Of a stretch of 56,076 bases of DNA, positions 1 through 9,013 are shown piece after piece (the stretch's first letter is position 1; the number at the start of each line of letters is the position of its first letter). Both the position numbers and the translations under genes were made by a program. The notes under the pieces were generated by a model. It did no database searches. It was not told the origin of the DNA and saw only the letters and a program-made list of their open reading frames with translations. Origin of the DNA: Kiritimatiellia bacterium (GTDB lineage Bacteria; Verrucomicrobiota; Kiritimatiellia; RFP12; UBA1067); the NCBI GenBank assembly GCA_024694365.1, contig JAILJX010000012.1, positions 1 through 56,076 of the forward strand, given 5' to 3'.

Positions 1-13
1 GATATCCAAATTC

Positions 14-137
14 AAGTCCAGAAGTAAACGGGGGTTTCCTTCCTAGGAAGGAATGATGGGAAATATTCTGCCTTTCAATCCCGTCCCGCAATCTCAAGGA
101 CTAAACGCAAGAGAAACTTGCATTTGCTTCTGGACTT
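14..137. repeat. Inverted repeat pair, arms at 14-28 and 123-137
   Basis: AAGTCCAGAAGTAAA at 14-28 is matched as an inverted copy at 123-137 with 14 of 15 bases. A separate perfect 18-bp palindrome, TTCCTTCCTAGGAAGGAA, lies at 36-53 between the arms. Nothing else in the first 240 bases looks coding. The arms could be ends of a small element or an operator pair; the sequence does not decide. Confidence 0.5.
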
Positions 138-177
138 CACAAACCGGAAAATGGGTAGACTCCAGTGGTTGAGGCCC

Positions 178-206
178 TTGCGTTTTCGGTTCGATAATGA
201 TACAAT
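178..206 (+). promoter_or_regulatory. Sigma-70-type promoter of the transporter gene
   Basis: TTGCGT at 178-183 and TACAAT at 201-206 are separated by 17 bp. The TTGCG -35 recurs at several other promoters in this window. The start codon of the downstream gene follows at 244, leaving a leader of about 30 nt. Confidence 0.6.
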
Positions 207-243
207 TTAATTTCTCTTCGGCTCAGGAAGAATAAGCAACTAA

Positions 244-1704
244 ATGAACGAACAAAAAAGATCGAAATGGTCGGGCCAGCTGGCATTCGTGCTCGCGGCT
301 GCGGCTTCCGCCATCGGCCTCGGCAATCTCTGGAGATTTCCCTATCTTGCGGCACAATATGGCGGCGGAACGTTCATAGCGGTGTATTTGATTCTTGTCG
401 TCACTCTCGGATTCGCGCTTATGGTGACGGAGATCGCCGTCGGGCGCAAGACGCGCCAAGCCCCGCTCACCGCGTATTCCAAGCTAAACGGGAAATGGGG
501 GTTCATAGGGTTCCTGGCGACGCTCATCCCTGTGCTGATAGTTCCGTACTACTGCGTCATAGGTGGATGGGTGATAAAGTACTTCGTTACGTACGTCCAC
601 ATGGTTTTTACCGGGGCGACTCCGATGGGCGCAGGCGCGGCGGCCTCCGACAGGTTCTTTGAATGTTTCATATCGTCCAACTTTGCCCCGTTCGGTTATG
701 GGACGATATTCATCCTTATTTGCGCGTCCGTCATCGTGATGGGCGTCAAAAACGGAATAGAGAAGTCCAATATGGTGATGATGCCCGTATTGTTCATATT
801 GGCGCTGGCGATATCCTTGTATGTCGTCTTGCTTCCGGGTTCCGGCGCAGGACTCAAATACTACCTTGTCCCCAGCATGGATGCTCTTGCAGGGGCCGAT
901 GGCGGCTTTTCGTTTGCGCGTCTGGCGAAGACGCTTCTCGGGGCGATGGGACAGATGTTCTATTCGCTTTCCCTTGCGATGGGCATAATGATAACCTACG
1001 GCTCGTACATGCGCAAAGAGGACTCCATAGAGCGTTGTGTGCGCCGCATAGAGATATTCGATACGATAATCGCGATAATAGCAGGCCTGATGATCATTCC
1101 GGTCGTCCACATGTTCGCCGTGAAGACCGGCACGCCCGTAAAGACGGCCATGAACGCAGGGCCCGGCCTGATGTTCATAACGCTGCCCAAGGTTTTTGCG
1201 ACATTGGGACAGGCGGGCGCGTGGCTCGGGATGGCCTTCTTCGGCCTTGTCATATTTGCGGCCCTCACATCGGCCATATCGCTTTACGAGGCTTGCGTCG
1301 CCTCTGCTTGCGACCTTCTAGGCATAGGGCGCAAGGCCGCTACGTTCTTCATGGGTGCGCTCATCCTTTTTCTGTCCACGTTCTCCGCTCTCGGCTACGG
1401 GGCTTGGGGAGACATAAGGATTCTGCCCGGGGTGCTCTCTGCCGACGGGCTGCAGTTCCTCGACTTTTTCGATTTCATCACAAATTCGCTCTTCATGCCC
1501 GTTGTCGCGCTCGCTACGTGCATCGGAGTAGGTTGGATCATGAAGCCGAAGGTCATCATCGAGGAGGTGGAATCGCACGGAACCTCGTTCAAGGCGAAGC
1601 GAATATACGTCTTTTTCGTGAAATACTTTGCGCCTGTTCTCATGACGCTGCTTCTGGTTTCGGAGGTTTGCCGCGCCTTGAACATAGGCGGATGGGCGAT
1701 CTGA
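244..1704 (+). CDS. Sodium-dependent transporter, NSS (SNF) family
   Basis: A 486-residue polytopic membrane protein of the neurotransmitter:sodium symporter family, which in bacteria imports amino acids or related amines with Na+ (LeuT, TnaT, MhsT). The family signature is in the first membrane segment, GLGNLWRFPYLAAQYGGG near residues 25-43, where the unwound TM1 helix binds substrate and Na+. About eleven to twelve hydrophobic segments follow, and the length is normal for the bacterial branch. A weak AGGAAG lies 13 nt before the ATG. It is monocistronic and converges on the MATE gene with only 27 bp between the stops. The substrate cannot be read from sequence; an aromatic or small neutral amino acid is a guess. 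Confidence 0.93.
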   Translation: MNEQKRSKWSGQLAFVLAAAASAIGLGNLWRFPYLAAQYGGGTFIAVYLILVVTLGFALMVTEIAVGRKTRQAPLTAYSKLNGKWGFIGFLATLIPVLIVPYYCVIGGWVIKYFVTYVHMVFTGATPMGAGAAASDRFFECFISSNFAPFGYGTIFILICASVIVMGVKNGIEKSNMVMMPVLFILALAISLYVVLLPGSGAGLKYYLVPSMDALAGADGGFSFARLAKTLLGAMGQMFYSLSLAMGIMITYGSYMRKEDSIERCVRRIEIFDTIIAIIAGLMIIPVVHMFAVKTGTPVKTAMNAGPGLMFITLPKVFATLGQAGAWLGMAFFGLVIFAALTSAISLYEACVASACDLLGIGRKAATFFMGALILFLSTFSALGYGAWGDIRILPGVLSADGLQFLDFFDFITNSLFMPVVALATCIGVGWIMKPKVIIEEVESHGTSFKAKRIYVFFVKYFAPVLMTLLLVSEVCRALNIGGWAI

Positions 1705-1731
1705 CGGCTCCGTTCTGGGGGACTTGAGGAT

Positions 1732-3060
1732 TCAGGCAAGGCTTTTCCCCGTCCATTTGAGGGAATTCCATCGTTTCATAAGGATGACTCCACGCAGATT
1801 TTCGTCGATTGCAAACGCAATCCACGCGCCTATGAGCCCCCATCCGAACGGAATCGCGAACAGCCAAGCCACGCCTACGGCCACGCCCCATTGGAATATG
1901 ATGCCGACGGCAAGAGGATAGAATGGGTCTCCCGCCGCGCGAAGGGTCCCGCAGGCGAAGATGTTTCTCACCCGCCCCACCTCCAAGGCGAGATCTATCC
2001 AAAGGATGATCGTTCCCAGGCGGATTATTTCCATGTTCGGCGTGAGCGCGGAGAATATCCACGGCCCCGCAAGAGCGAGTGCCGATGCCCCGGCCAAAGT
2101 TATGGCAAGGCTCCTCCGGATGAGGAAATTGCCCATGAGATACGCGGGGCGATACGTACGCCTGCCTACGAGATGGCCGATGAGGATGTCGCCACCTTGA
2201 GTCACGCTTACGCAAAAGAGGTATACGAACATGATCATGTTCACGGCGTATGTTCTTGTCGTCAGCGCGGCGGTGGAGATCTGGTTGATGAAGTATGTTA
2301 TGGTTACCTGCGACAGGCAATAGGAAAGCTCCTCACCCATGGCCGGGAGCCCTATCTTGAAAAGGTTTCTGAATTCGCGCCATGGGAAAGGACGGAACCA
2401 AGCCTTAGGGTAGCGGCGTATATGCACTTTCGTATGGATTGCCGCGATGAGCGCAAACGAGACGATCCGGCTTGCGCCAGTCGCCCAAGCCGCGCCCGCC
2501 ACGCCCATCCGTGGACATCCGCAATGTCCGAATATCAGCAAATAATTTCCGATTGCGTTGAAAATGTTCGCAAATATGGTGACTATCATTGGACCTCTCA
2601 CACGATCTACACTTCTCAGCGATGCACTGAACGTAAAACCAAGCGCTTGAAAAAACGATAGGGCGCCGGTGATTCTCAGATACGTCACACCGTCGGACAT
2701 CAGTTCGTCCCTGAGCCCCATAAGGCGTAGTATGTCTTCGGCCCGGAAAAACATGAACGCGCTTGCCGCAATGCCTAGGATGGCGTTGAAGACAATCGCG
2801 AGACCGACGACTTGCACCAGCCTCTTTTCGAGTCTTGCGCCATGGTACTGTGCGCAGACTATCCCTGCGCCTACCGAGACGAACTGGTAGACAAGGAAAA
2901 CGAGAGACACCAGCTGGTTGTCCAGCCCCACGGCCGCCACTGCGCCATCGCCGCAACTCGACAGCATGAAGGTGTCGACAGCGCCCGTAAGCATCACCAG
3001 GGCGATCTCTATGAAAATCGGAAGCGAGAGCTTCCGCAACTTCGTTCGCAGACTTTCCAT
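1732..3060 (-). CDS. MATE family efflux transporter
   Basis: A 442-residue membrane protein with the two-bundle, twelve-helix pattern of MATE (NorM/DinF) exporters, which expel cationic drugs or metabolites using Na+ or H+ gradients. It begins MESLRTKLRKLSLPIFIEIA and contains the typical first-helix run PIFIEIALVMLTGAVDTFML. The frame stays open far upstream, antisense to nusA and infB, but that stretch has no membrane character. The ATG at 3060 fits both family length and a promoter 14 nt upstream. No strong ribosome-binding site precedes it and the predicted leader is only about 7 nt. It is divergent from nusA. Substrate unknown. Confidence 0.9.
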   Translation of the reverse strand: MESLRTKLRKLSLPIFIEIALVMLTGAVDTFMLSSCGDGAVAAVGLDNQLVSLVFLVYQFVSVGAGIVCAQYHGARLEKRLVQVVGLAIVFNAILGIAASAFMFFRAEDILRLMGLRDELMSDGVTYLRITGALSFFQALGFTFSASLRSVDRVRGPMIVTIFANIFNAIGNYLLIFGHCGCPRMGVAGAAWATGASRIVSFALIAAIHTKVHIRRYPKAWFRPFPWREFRNLFKIGLPAMGEELSYCLSQVTITYFINQISTAALTTRTYAVNMIMFVYLFCVSVTQGGDILIGHLVGRRTYRPAYLMGNFLIRRSLAITLAGASALALAGPWIFSALTPNMEIIRLGTIILWIDLALEVGRVRNIFACGTLRAAGDPFYPLAVGIIFQWGVAVGVAWLFAIPFGWGLIGAWIAFAIDENLRGVILMKRWNSLKWTGKSLA

Positions 3061-3074
3061 TGCTTTGGACGACA

Positions 3075-3103
3075 AGTATATCAGAATTCCGGATTTTGCG
3101 CAA
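3075..3103 (-). promoter_or_regulatory. Promoter of the MATE gene
   Basis: Read on the minus strand, TTGCGC (plus coordinates 3098-3103), a 17-bp spacer and TATACT (3075-3080) stand 14 nt before the MATE start codon. This implies a very short 5' leader. Confidence 0.6.
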
Positions 3104-3128
3104 TCCGCATCGTTTTTCAGATTCTCTA

Positions 3129-3158
3129 TTGATTTCCGGCGAAAGAATTTGATAAAAT
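3129..3158 (+). promoter_or_regulatory. Candidate promoter of the nusA operon
   Basis: TTGATT at 3129-3134 and TAAAAT at 3153-3158 are 18 bp apart in the 174-bp divergent region between the MATE gene and nusA. The predicted leader to the nusA ATG is about 70 nt and carries AGGAAGGAG at 3216-3224. Confidence 0.4.
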
Positions 3159-3234
3159 ATGAACCGTTTTCGGCTGGCCAGAGGCTAGGCCGAGGGCATT
3201 GTTTTGATTTTTGACAGGAAGGAGCAAAAGTAAA

Positions 3235-4524
3235 ATGGCGATGAACAGTCAGTTGCTGGCCGTGGTCCAGCACATAGAGTCGGAGCGCGGCGTGAGCCGT
3301 GAGATCGTCCTTACGGCGATCGAACAGGCTATCAGCCAGGCGGCTCGCAAAAACCGCGACGTCACGAACGACCTGAAGGTTGTTATCGACAGAAAGGATC
3401 TTTCGCTCCATGTGTACGACACTCTCGTATGCTCCGATGAAGAGACGGGCCCCGGCTTCATTTCCATTGCCGAGGCGACGCGTCGCAATCACGGCATTCC
3501 CATGCAGGAGGGCGACACCACGCAGATCGAGATATCGCCCGCCAAGCTCGGAAGGATTGCGGCGCAGACTTCCCGCCAGATGATCATGCAGAAGATCCGC
3601 GACGCGGAGAGAACGAACACCTTCTCCGAATACAAGGATCGTATCGGCGACATCGTCTCCGGCACCGTCGCTGCCGTAAGCCACCGCGATACATATGTGA
3701 CCGTCGGCAAGACGGAGATGATCCTTCCCGGCAAAGAGCGCATCCCGACCGAAGATTTCCAGGTCGGCGACACCGTTCGCGCCATCATCCTGCGCGTCGA
3801 TCCCGAGGCGAAGGGGCCAAGCGTAATCCTCAGCCGCGCGAGCGGCAAGTTTGTAGAGGCGCTTTTCCGTCTCGAGGTCAGCGAAATCGCTGACGGCGTC
3901 GTGGAGATCATGGGGGTGAGCCGCGATCCCGGCTACAGGGCAAAAATCGCCGTGAGGACATCCAACGAGAACGTAGATCCCGTCGGCGCGTGCGTCGGCC
4001 AGCGAGGCAGCAGGGTCAGGGCGATCGTGAACGAGCTCTCCGGCGAGAAGATCGACATCGTCCGCTGGAACGAGGACATCCGCCAGTACGTCGCCGGCGC
4101 TCTCGCCCCCGCGAAGCTCGAGTCGATAGAGGTCGACCCCGTGCAGCCCAACACCGTGCATGTTGTCGCCGCCCCCGATCAGTATTCGCTCGCAATCGGC
4201 AAGCGCGGGCAGAACGTGCGCCTGACGACGAAACTCACGGGCTGGCATGTCGAAATCAAGAAATCGATGGCGACCGCCTCGTTCGAAGACCAGAAGGCCG
4301 AGGCCATCAAGGAACTTGCCGAGACATTCTCCATCTCCACTGCCGTGGCGACGCAAATCGCGGATGCGGGATTCCTCACGATCGACGGAATTGTTGAAGA
4401 GGATGAGACGAGCTTCATTGCGGCCACAGGTCTCGATGAAGTTACCGCCAAGGGCGTCTATGCGGCGGCTGAAGCGGTCGCCGCGCTCACGCGCGGCGAA
4501 GATGTTGAAACATACGCGGAATGA
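3235..4524 (+). CDS. nusA: Transcription termination/antitermination factor NusA
   Basis: NusA binds RNA polymerase and nascent RNA and modulates pausing, termination and antitermination. The 429-residue product shows the N-terminal polymerase-binding domain (about 1-125), an S1 domain (about 135-205, GDIVSGTVAAVSHRDTYVTV), two KH domains with the GACVGQRGSRV and LAIGKRGQNV loops, and a helix-hairpin-helix type C-terminus after residue 350. The ATG at 3235 was chosen over an in-frame upstream start because AGGAAGGAG sits 10 nt before it. It opens the nusA-infB-rbfA-truB-ribF block. rimP, which usually precedes nusA, is absent: the upstream neighbour is the divergent MATE gene. Confidence 0.97.
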   Translation: MAMNSQLLAVVQHIESERGVSREIVLTAIEQAISQAARKNRDVTNDLKVVIDRKDLSLHVYDTLVCSDEETGPGFISIAEATRRNHGIPMQEGDTTQIEISPAKLGRIAAQTSRQMIMQKIRDAERTNTFSEYKDRIGDIVSGTVAAVSHRDTYVTVGKTEMILPGKERIPTEDFQVGDTVRAIILRVDPEAKGPSVILSRASGKFVEALFRLEVSEIADGVVEIMGVSRDPGYRAKIAVRTSNENVDPVGACVGQRGSRVRAIVNELSGEKIDIVRWNEDIRQYVAGALAPAKLESIEVDPVQPNTVHVVAAPDQYSLAIGKRGQNVRLTTKLTGWHVEIKKSMATASFEDQKAEAIKELAETFSISTAVATQIADAGFLTIDGIVEEDETSFIAATGLDEVTAKGVYAAAEAVAALTRGEDVETYAE

Positions 4525-4546
4525 TTGAGGATTTGGAATTTCGGAT

Positions 4547-7108
4547 ATGAGAGTATATGAATTGGCAAAGGAGGCTGGCGTAACCAGCTCGGACGTCATC
4601 AAGGCGGCCGAAGAGTGCGGGGCAGAGGTAACCAACGCCATAAGCACCATTGCCGACGGCGATTTTGCGGCGCTGCAGCTGGCGGTCTCCCGTATGGCCA
4701 AGAAAGACATGTCGCTCGCGTTGGCGGCGAAGAGGGAAAAGGCGGCGGCTATCGTCCGCGAACGCTCTGACGCCGATCGCAAGGCGTTGGATGGCCATCT
4801 TGCCAAGGCGAAGGTCGCGGCATCGGGTGCCAAGGTCGACACTGCCGTGAAGCTCCCCGCCGTGGATGTGCAGGTCGTGGCGAAGACCGACTCCACCAAG
4901 CCCGAGGCATCCGCACCTGTGAAAATCGCCCCTATTTCCATCAAACCCGGAGCGCCTGCGAAGTCTGCTCCCGCAAAGCCGGCGATTTCCGTGTCTGTCT
5001 CCCCGGCTAAGCCTGCCGTCCGTATGGCTCCCGGCGTCCAGCCGAAAAGTTCCATCGCGCCCGCGTCTTCCGCGAAGGTCGGTCTTACATCCAAGGGCTT
5101 CAAGCCGCTTCTGCATTCCACTTCCGCGGGCGCGATAAAGATAACTGTCGCAGCGCAGCCGAAGGTGCGTCCCCCGAAGCCGGTGGCGGACTATGATGAC
5201 GGAGAGAAGGGCAACCGCAAGGACAAGAAGGGCCGCGAGGGGCAGAAATCCTTCGAGAAGCATGTTCAGCGTCCGGCCGGCGTCCAGTCTCCGGTGCCTG
5301 GAGGGCGCATCAGCGTGAACGAGGCGTCCAAGGAGATTTCCATACGTGGCGCTGTCGTCGTCAAAGACCTCGCGGCGAAGCTGAATATCAAGCCGAACCG
5401 CTTGATCGCGGATTTGATGATGCTGAAGATCCTCGCGTCCATCAACCAGCGCGTCGAGCCGGATGTCGCTACTAAAATCGCAGAGAAGTACGGCTTCAAG
5501 GTCTTGATCGAACATGCCCGGGACAAGACGGCCGCAAAGCCTGTTCTCAAGGCGATCGACGCCGACGATCTCATACCCGAGGATGCGCCCGAGACGCTTA
5601 AGCCCCGTGCCCCTGTCGTCACATTTCTTGGCCATGTCGACCATGGCAAGACGACGCTTATGGATTGGATACGCAAGGAGCATGTCGCCGCCGGCGAGGC
5701 AGGTGGAATTACCCAGCAGATAAGCGCCTACCAAGTGGAGATAGCCGGAAAGAAAATCACTTTTCTCGATACGCCGGGCCATGCTGCGTTCAGTGCGATG
5801 CGTGCGCGCGGCGCGCAGATCACCGATATAGCCGTTCTGATCATTGCCGCCGATGACGGCATCATGCCCCAGACGGAGGAGTGCATCCAAGTCGCGCGGC
5901 AGGCGGGGGTGCAGATCATGGTCGCCATCACCAAGGCTGACAAGCCGACCGCCAACGTCGACCGCGTAAAGCAACAGTTGCAGAAGAAGGGGCTCACGCC
6001 TGAAGATTGGGGCGGCGACATCATCTGCTGTCCCGTGTCCGGAGTTACCGGGCTCGGTGTCGACGATCTTCTCGAAAACATTCTCGTCCAGGCGGAAGTC
6101 CTTGAACTTCAGGCCAATCCTGCGCGTCGGGCGAACGGCTATGTAATCGAGGCGGAGCTTCAGCAGGGACTCGGACCGTGCGCCATGCTGCTTGTCACGG
6201 GCGGCACGCTCAAGGTTGGCGATGCGATTCTCATAGGCGAGCATTTCGGCAAGGTTCGGGCTCTTATCGACGACCACGGCCGCAGGATACGCGAAGCGCC
6301 GCCCTCCATGCCGGTCAAGGCCACTGGACTTTCAGGCGTTCCTGAAGCGGGCGCCGAGTTCCGCGTCATGCTTGACGAAAAACGCGCCAGGACCCTTGCA
6401 GAAGAGGCTGCACGCGAGCGCAAGGAGCAGGAGCTCGCGACATCCAAGGCGTCCACGCTGGACGCTCTCATGTCCCGCATGGCCGCTGAAGGCAAGCGAG
6501 AGCTCAATGTCGTCGTCAAGTCCGATACGCAGGGCTCGCTTGAAGCGATCGTCGAGGCTCTCGGGCAGATCAAGAGCGAAAAGGTCGGCCTCAATGTGAT
6601 CGGAATGGGAACAGGCAACGTTTCGCTCACGGATGTCACCACCGCCGCAGCGGGCAAGGCGATCATTGTCGGATTCGACATAGGCAACGACGCCGGCGTG
6701 CAGCAGAAGGCCCGCCATGACGGAGTCAAGATCAACTCCTTCCGCATCATATACGAACTTCTCGACCATGTCAAGAATTCGATGCTTGATCTGCTCCCGC
6801 CCGAGTACAAGGAAGTCGTTCTTGGACATGCGGAAATCAAGGCTATATACGACATCGGCAAGCTCGGCAAGATCGCCGGCTCCCAGATGCTCGACGGCAA
6901 GCTTGTCGCGAAGGAGCTCTATCGCATCCTGCGCGGCAAGAGCCGCGTCTGGGATGGCAAGGTGCAGACCCTGCGCCATTTCAAGGACGAGGTCAAGGAA
7001 GTCGCCGGGCAGCAGGAATGCGGTGTTTGCTTCGCAGACTACGAGGATTTCGCAGTGGGCGACGTCATCGAGTGCTATATGATGGAGCAGCTCCCGCGCA
7101 GCCTCTGA
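4547..7108 (+). CDS. infB: Translation initiation factor IF-2
   Basis: IF-2 is the GTPase that positions fMet-tRNA on the 30S subunit and drives subunit joining. The 853-residue protein has an IF2_N module at 1-52, a long Ala/Lys/Pro linker to about 265, a second IF2_N-like module (about 265-320), the G domain with GHVDHGKT at 362-369 and DTPGH near 408, and the C-terminal domains with [11 protein letters not shown]. The G4 motif reads TKAD (462-465) instead of the usual NKxD, an Asn to Thr change. It starts 22 nt after nusA and is followed by rbfA, the classical order. Confidence 0.98.
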   Translation: MRVYELAKEAGVTSSDVIKAAEECGAEVTNAISTIADGDFAALQLAVSRMAKKDMSLALAAKREKAAAIVRERSDADRKALDGHLAKAKVAASGAKVDTAVKLPAVDVQVVAKTDSTKPEASAPVKIAPISIKPGAPAKSAPAKPAISVSVSPAKPAVRMAPGVQPKSSIAPASSAKVGLTSKGFKPLLHSTSAGAIKITVAAQPKVRPPKPVADYDDGEKGNRKDKKGREGQKSFEKHVQRPAGVQSPVPGGRISVNEASKEISIRGAVVVKDLAAKLNIKPNRLIADLMMLKILASINQRVEPDVATKIAEKYGFKVLIEHARDKTAAKPVLKAIDADDLIPEDAPETLKPRAPVVTFLGHVDHGKTTLMDWIRKEHVAAGEAGGITQQISAYQVEIAGKKITFLDTPGHAAFSAMRARGAQITDIAVLIIAADDGIMPQTEECIQVARQAGVQIMVAITKADKPTANVDRVKQQLQKKGLTPEDWGGDIICCPVSGVTGLGVDDLLENILVQAEVLELQANPARRANGYVIEAELQQGLGPCAMLLVTGGTLKVGDAILIGEHFGKVRALIDDHGRRIREAPPSMPVKATGLSGVPEAGAEFRVMLDEKRARTLAEEAARERKEQELATSKASTLDALMSRMAAEGKRELNVVVKSDTQGSLEAIVEALGQIKSEKVGLNVIGMGTGNVSLTDVTTAAAGKAIIVGFDIGNDAGVQQKARHDGVKINSFRIIYELLDHVKNSMLDLLPPEYKEVVLGHAEIKAIYDIGKLGKIAGSQMLDGKLVAKELYRILRGKSRVWDGKVQTLRHFKDEVKEVAGQQECGVCFADYEDFAVGDVIECYMMEQLPRSL

Positions 7109-7126
7109 CGGCGATCGGAGGCAGAC

Positions 7127-7507
7127 ATGAGCGTAGACAGGCTTGAAAGAGTCAATTCGCTTCTGAAGCGGGTCATAGCCGAGGGGATTTTTTCCGTGAT
7201 GCAAGGCGACAGTGTCGCCCCAGGGCTTTTCACGGTCACGGACGTCCGCTGCGGAAAGGATCTGCGCGATGCGACGGTGATGGTCTCCGTTTTCGGGGAT
7301 GACGGCGTCAAAGAGCGGGGGATTCAGCATCTTCAGCACAACTCCCGCAAATTTCAGCAGCTCATCAACCGCGAGGTGCGGATGAAATTCGTCCCGAAGC
7401 TTGTTTTCAAGCTTGATCGATCCCTTGAGCGCGGCGACGCGGTTCTTGAACTCCTGAACAAGCTGGAGAAGGAAAATGGCGAATCTGATCCAACTCAGGA
7501 TGCTTGA
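7127..7507 (+). CDS. rbfA: 30S ribosome-binding factor RbfA
   Basis: A 126-residue KH-type protein that helps mature the 16S rRNA 5' end in the 30S subunit. It starts MSVDRLERVNSLLKRVIAEG, shows the family run GLFTVTDVRCGKDLRDATV, and lies in the conserved position between infB and truB. GGAGG precedes the ATG. The 3' end overlaps truB by 32 nt, suggesting coupled translation. Confidence 0.93.
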   Translation: MSVDRLERVNSLLKRVIAEGIFSVMQGDSVAPGLFTVTDVRCGKDLRDATVMVSVFGDDGVKERGIQHLQHNSRKFQQLINREVRMKFVPKLVFKLDRSLERGDAVLELLNKLEKENGESDPTQDA

Positions 7508-8195
7508 GAACCTTGACGGCTTTCTCCTTGTTGACAAGCCTGCCGGGTTGGCCTTTTCGAGTGTCGTCAAAGCCGTAAAGCGCAAGTTCAATCTTGTTAA
7601 AGTCGGACATGGCGGCTCGCTTGACGCCATGGCTTCGGGTCTGTTTGTGCTTCTTGTCGGCGACGCCAACAAGTTTGCCGGCGAAGTGATGGGTGCCGAC
7701 CGCTCGTGGGCAGGCGAAATCCGTTTCGGAAAGAAGACGGACACCCACGATGCTTTCGGAAGGGATGTCCCCGCTCCCGGCGGACCTATTCCCGATCCGG
7801 AGTCGCTCAACAAGGCGCTGGACGAATTCCGCGGCGATATTTTCCAGACGGAGAGCCGGTTCTGCAGCATACGAAAGGAAGGGTCTGCAGGATACGAGAT
7901 AGCGGATACGGGCGAACACAAGCCATTCCTCTCGCATATCTACCGCTTCGAAGTCTCTGCCCCGGACGGAGGGATGTCGGTTTTCAGCCTCAAAGGGACG
8001 AAAAACCTTTTGGTGCGGACGCTCGTTAACGATCTCGGCGATGCGCTCGGGTGCGGTGCTTGCCTTGCGGGCCTGCGCCGCACGGCAGTCGGAAAGTTCG
8101 ACGTCTCCGACGCGGTGCCGTTCGTCAAGATACTCGAGACAGAAGCATCCTCTTTCGCTTCGTTCGTTCTTCCGCTCTCAAAGGCGCTTGCATGA
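7476..8195 (+). CDS. truB: tRNA pseudouridine(55) synthase TruB
   Basis: TruB makes pseudouridine 55 in the T loop of tRNAs. The 239-residue product has the N-terminal FLLVDKPAGLAFSSVV segment and the catalytic loop GHGGSLDAMASG, with the catalytic Asp at residue 50. The usual loop is GHTGTLDPxAxG, so the Thr and Pro positions are changed while Asp is kept. The ATG at 7476, inside rbfA, has GGAG 7 nt upstream; a second in-frame ATG at 7500 would shorten the overlap to 8 nt. At 239 residues it is short and lacks a full C-terminal PUA domain. It overlaps ribF by an ATGA. Confidence 0.92.
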   Translation: MANLIQLRMLENLDGFLLVDKPAGLAFSSVVKAVKRKFNLVKVGHGGSLDAMASGLFVLLVGDANKFAGEVMGADRSWAGEIRFGKKTDTHDAFGRDVPAPGGPIPDPESLNKALDEFRGDIFQTESRFCSIRKEGSAGYEIADTGEHKPFLSHIYRFEVSAPDGGMSVFSLKGTKNLLVRTLVNDLGDALGCGACLAGLRRTAVGKFDVSDAVPFVKILETEASSFASFVLPLSKALA

Positions 8196-9013
8196 TTCTT
8201 GCGGTGGGGTTTTTCGATGGCGTTCATATCGGCCATCGTGCGATTCTGTCCGGGGCTGATGCCGCCCTGACTTTCCGCCGCCACCCGCTTTCGCTCCTCG
8301 CTCCGGAACGCGCCCCGAACCTCCTGATGTCGACATCCGCGCGTCTTGACGCAATCCGCGCCTGTGCCGTCAAAGAAGTCCGGGCCTTGGATTTCACCCC
8401 CGCGTTCGCTTTGATGGAGCCGGAGGATTTTGCGGCGCGCCTTCCTTCAAAATCTCTTCGATGTGGCGAGAATTGGAGATTCGGCAAGGGCGGGAGGGGC
8501 GATGCGGACCTACTGCGCAGGCTTGGGTTCGACGTGACGGTCGTGCCATACGAAAAGGTGCGAGGCGAGCCCGTTTCCTCCACACGCATCAGGGCGGCAG
8601 TCGCAGCCGGCGATATGGAGCTTGCGGCGGAGATGCTCGGGCGTCCCTTTTCGCTGTCCGGGCGCGTTTTTGCCGGAAAAGGGGAGGGGCGCATCATCGG
8701 TTTCCCTACAGTGAATGTCGCAATCGATCTTTCGGACGGTCCGTCGCCGCTTGCCGCACCCCCATTCGGGGTCTACGCCGTCGTTGCCGGCGGACGCAAG
8801 GCTGTCGCCAATTGGGGGTTTGCTCCAACCATGGGCGCTCGGGCATGGAAGGAGGCGGTCCTTGAGGTTCATTTTCTGGAAGGGGACGATTTTTCCGTGC
8901 CGGATGGAAGTCCTGTCTGCTTGAGGCGTTTCATCAGATTCGAACGCAAGTTCGATTCGCCGTTGGAACTTGCCGCCAGTTTGCGTCAAGATTGCGAAGA
9001 GGCGCTCAAATGA
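8192..9013 (+). CDS. ribF: Bifunctional riboflavin kinase/FAD synthetase
   Basis: Converts riboflavin to FMN and then FAD. The 273-residue protein begins almost directly with the nucleotidyltransferase signature GFFDGVHIGH (residues 6-15), has STRIR near 130, and a C-terminal riboflavin-kinase domain with GEGRIIGFPTVNV. It is about 35 residues shorter than usual because the N-terminal lead and some loops are missing. The ATG at 8192 overlaps the truB stop as ATGA; the frame is open further upstream but only antisense to nothing recognisable. The truB-ribF pairing is common. Confidence 0.93.
   Translation: MILAVGFFDGVHIGHRAILSGADAALTFRRHPLSLLAPERAPNLLMSTSARLDAIRACAVKEVRALDFTPAFALMEPEDFAARLPSKSLRCGENWRFGKGGRGDADLLRRLGFDVTVVPYEKVRGEPVSSTRIRAAVAAGDMELAAEMLGRPFSLSGRVFAGKGEGRIIGFPTVNVAIDLSDGPSPLAAPPFGVYAVVAGGRKAVANWGFAPTMGARAWKEAVLEVHFLEGDDFSVPDGSPVCLRRFIRFERKFDSPLELAASLRQDCEEALK

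Noticed and set aside
3061..5121. Very long minus-strand reading frame upstream of the MATE gene, antisense to nusA and infB
   Set aside because: It has no family-like segments, no start signal, and lies opposite two certain genes; high GC and codon bias of those genes keep the opposite frame open. Only 1732-3060 is a real gene.
4487..6277. Long minus-strand frame opposite infB
   Set aside because: Arg/His/Leu-rich low-complexity translation typical of antisense frames; infB is certain.
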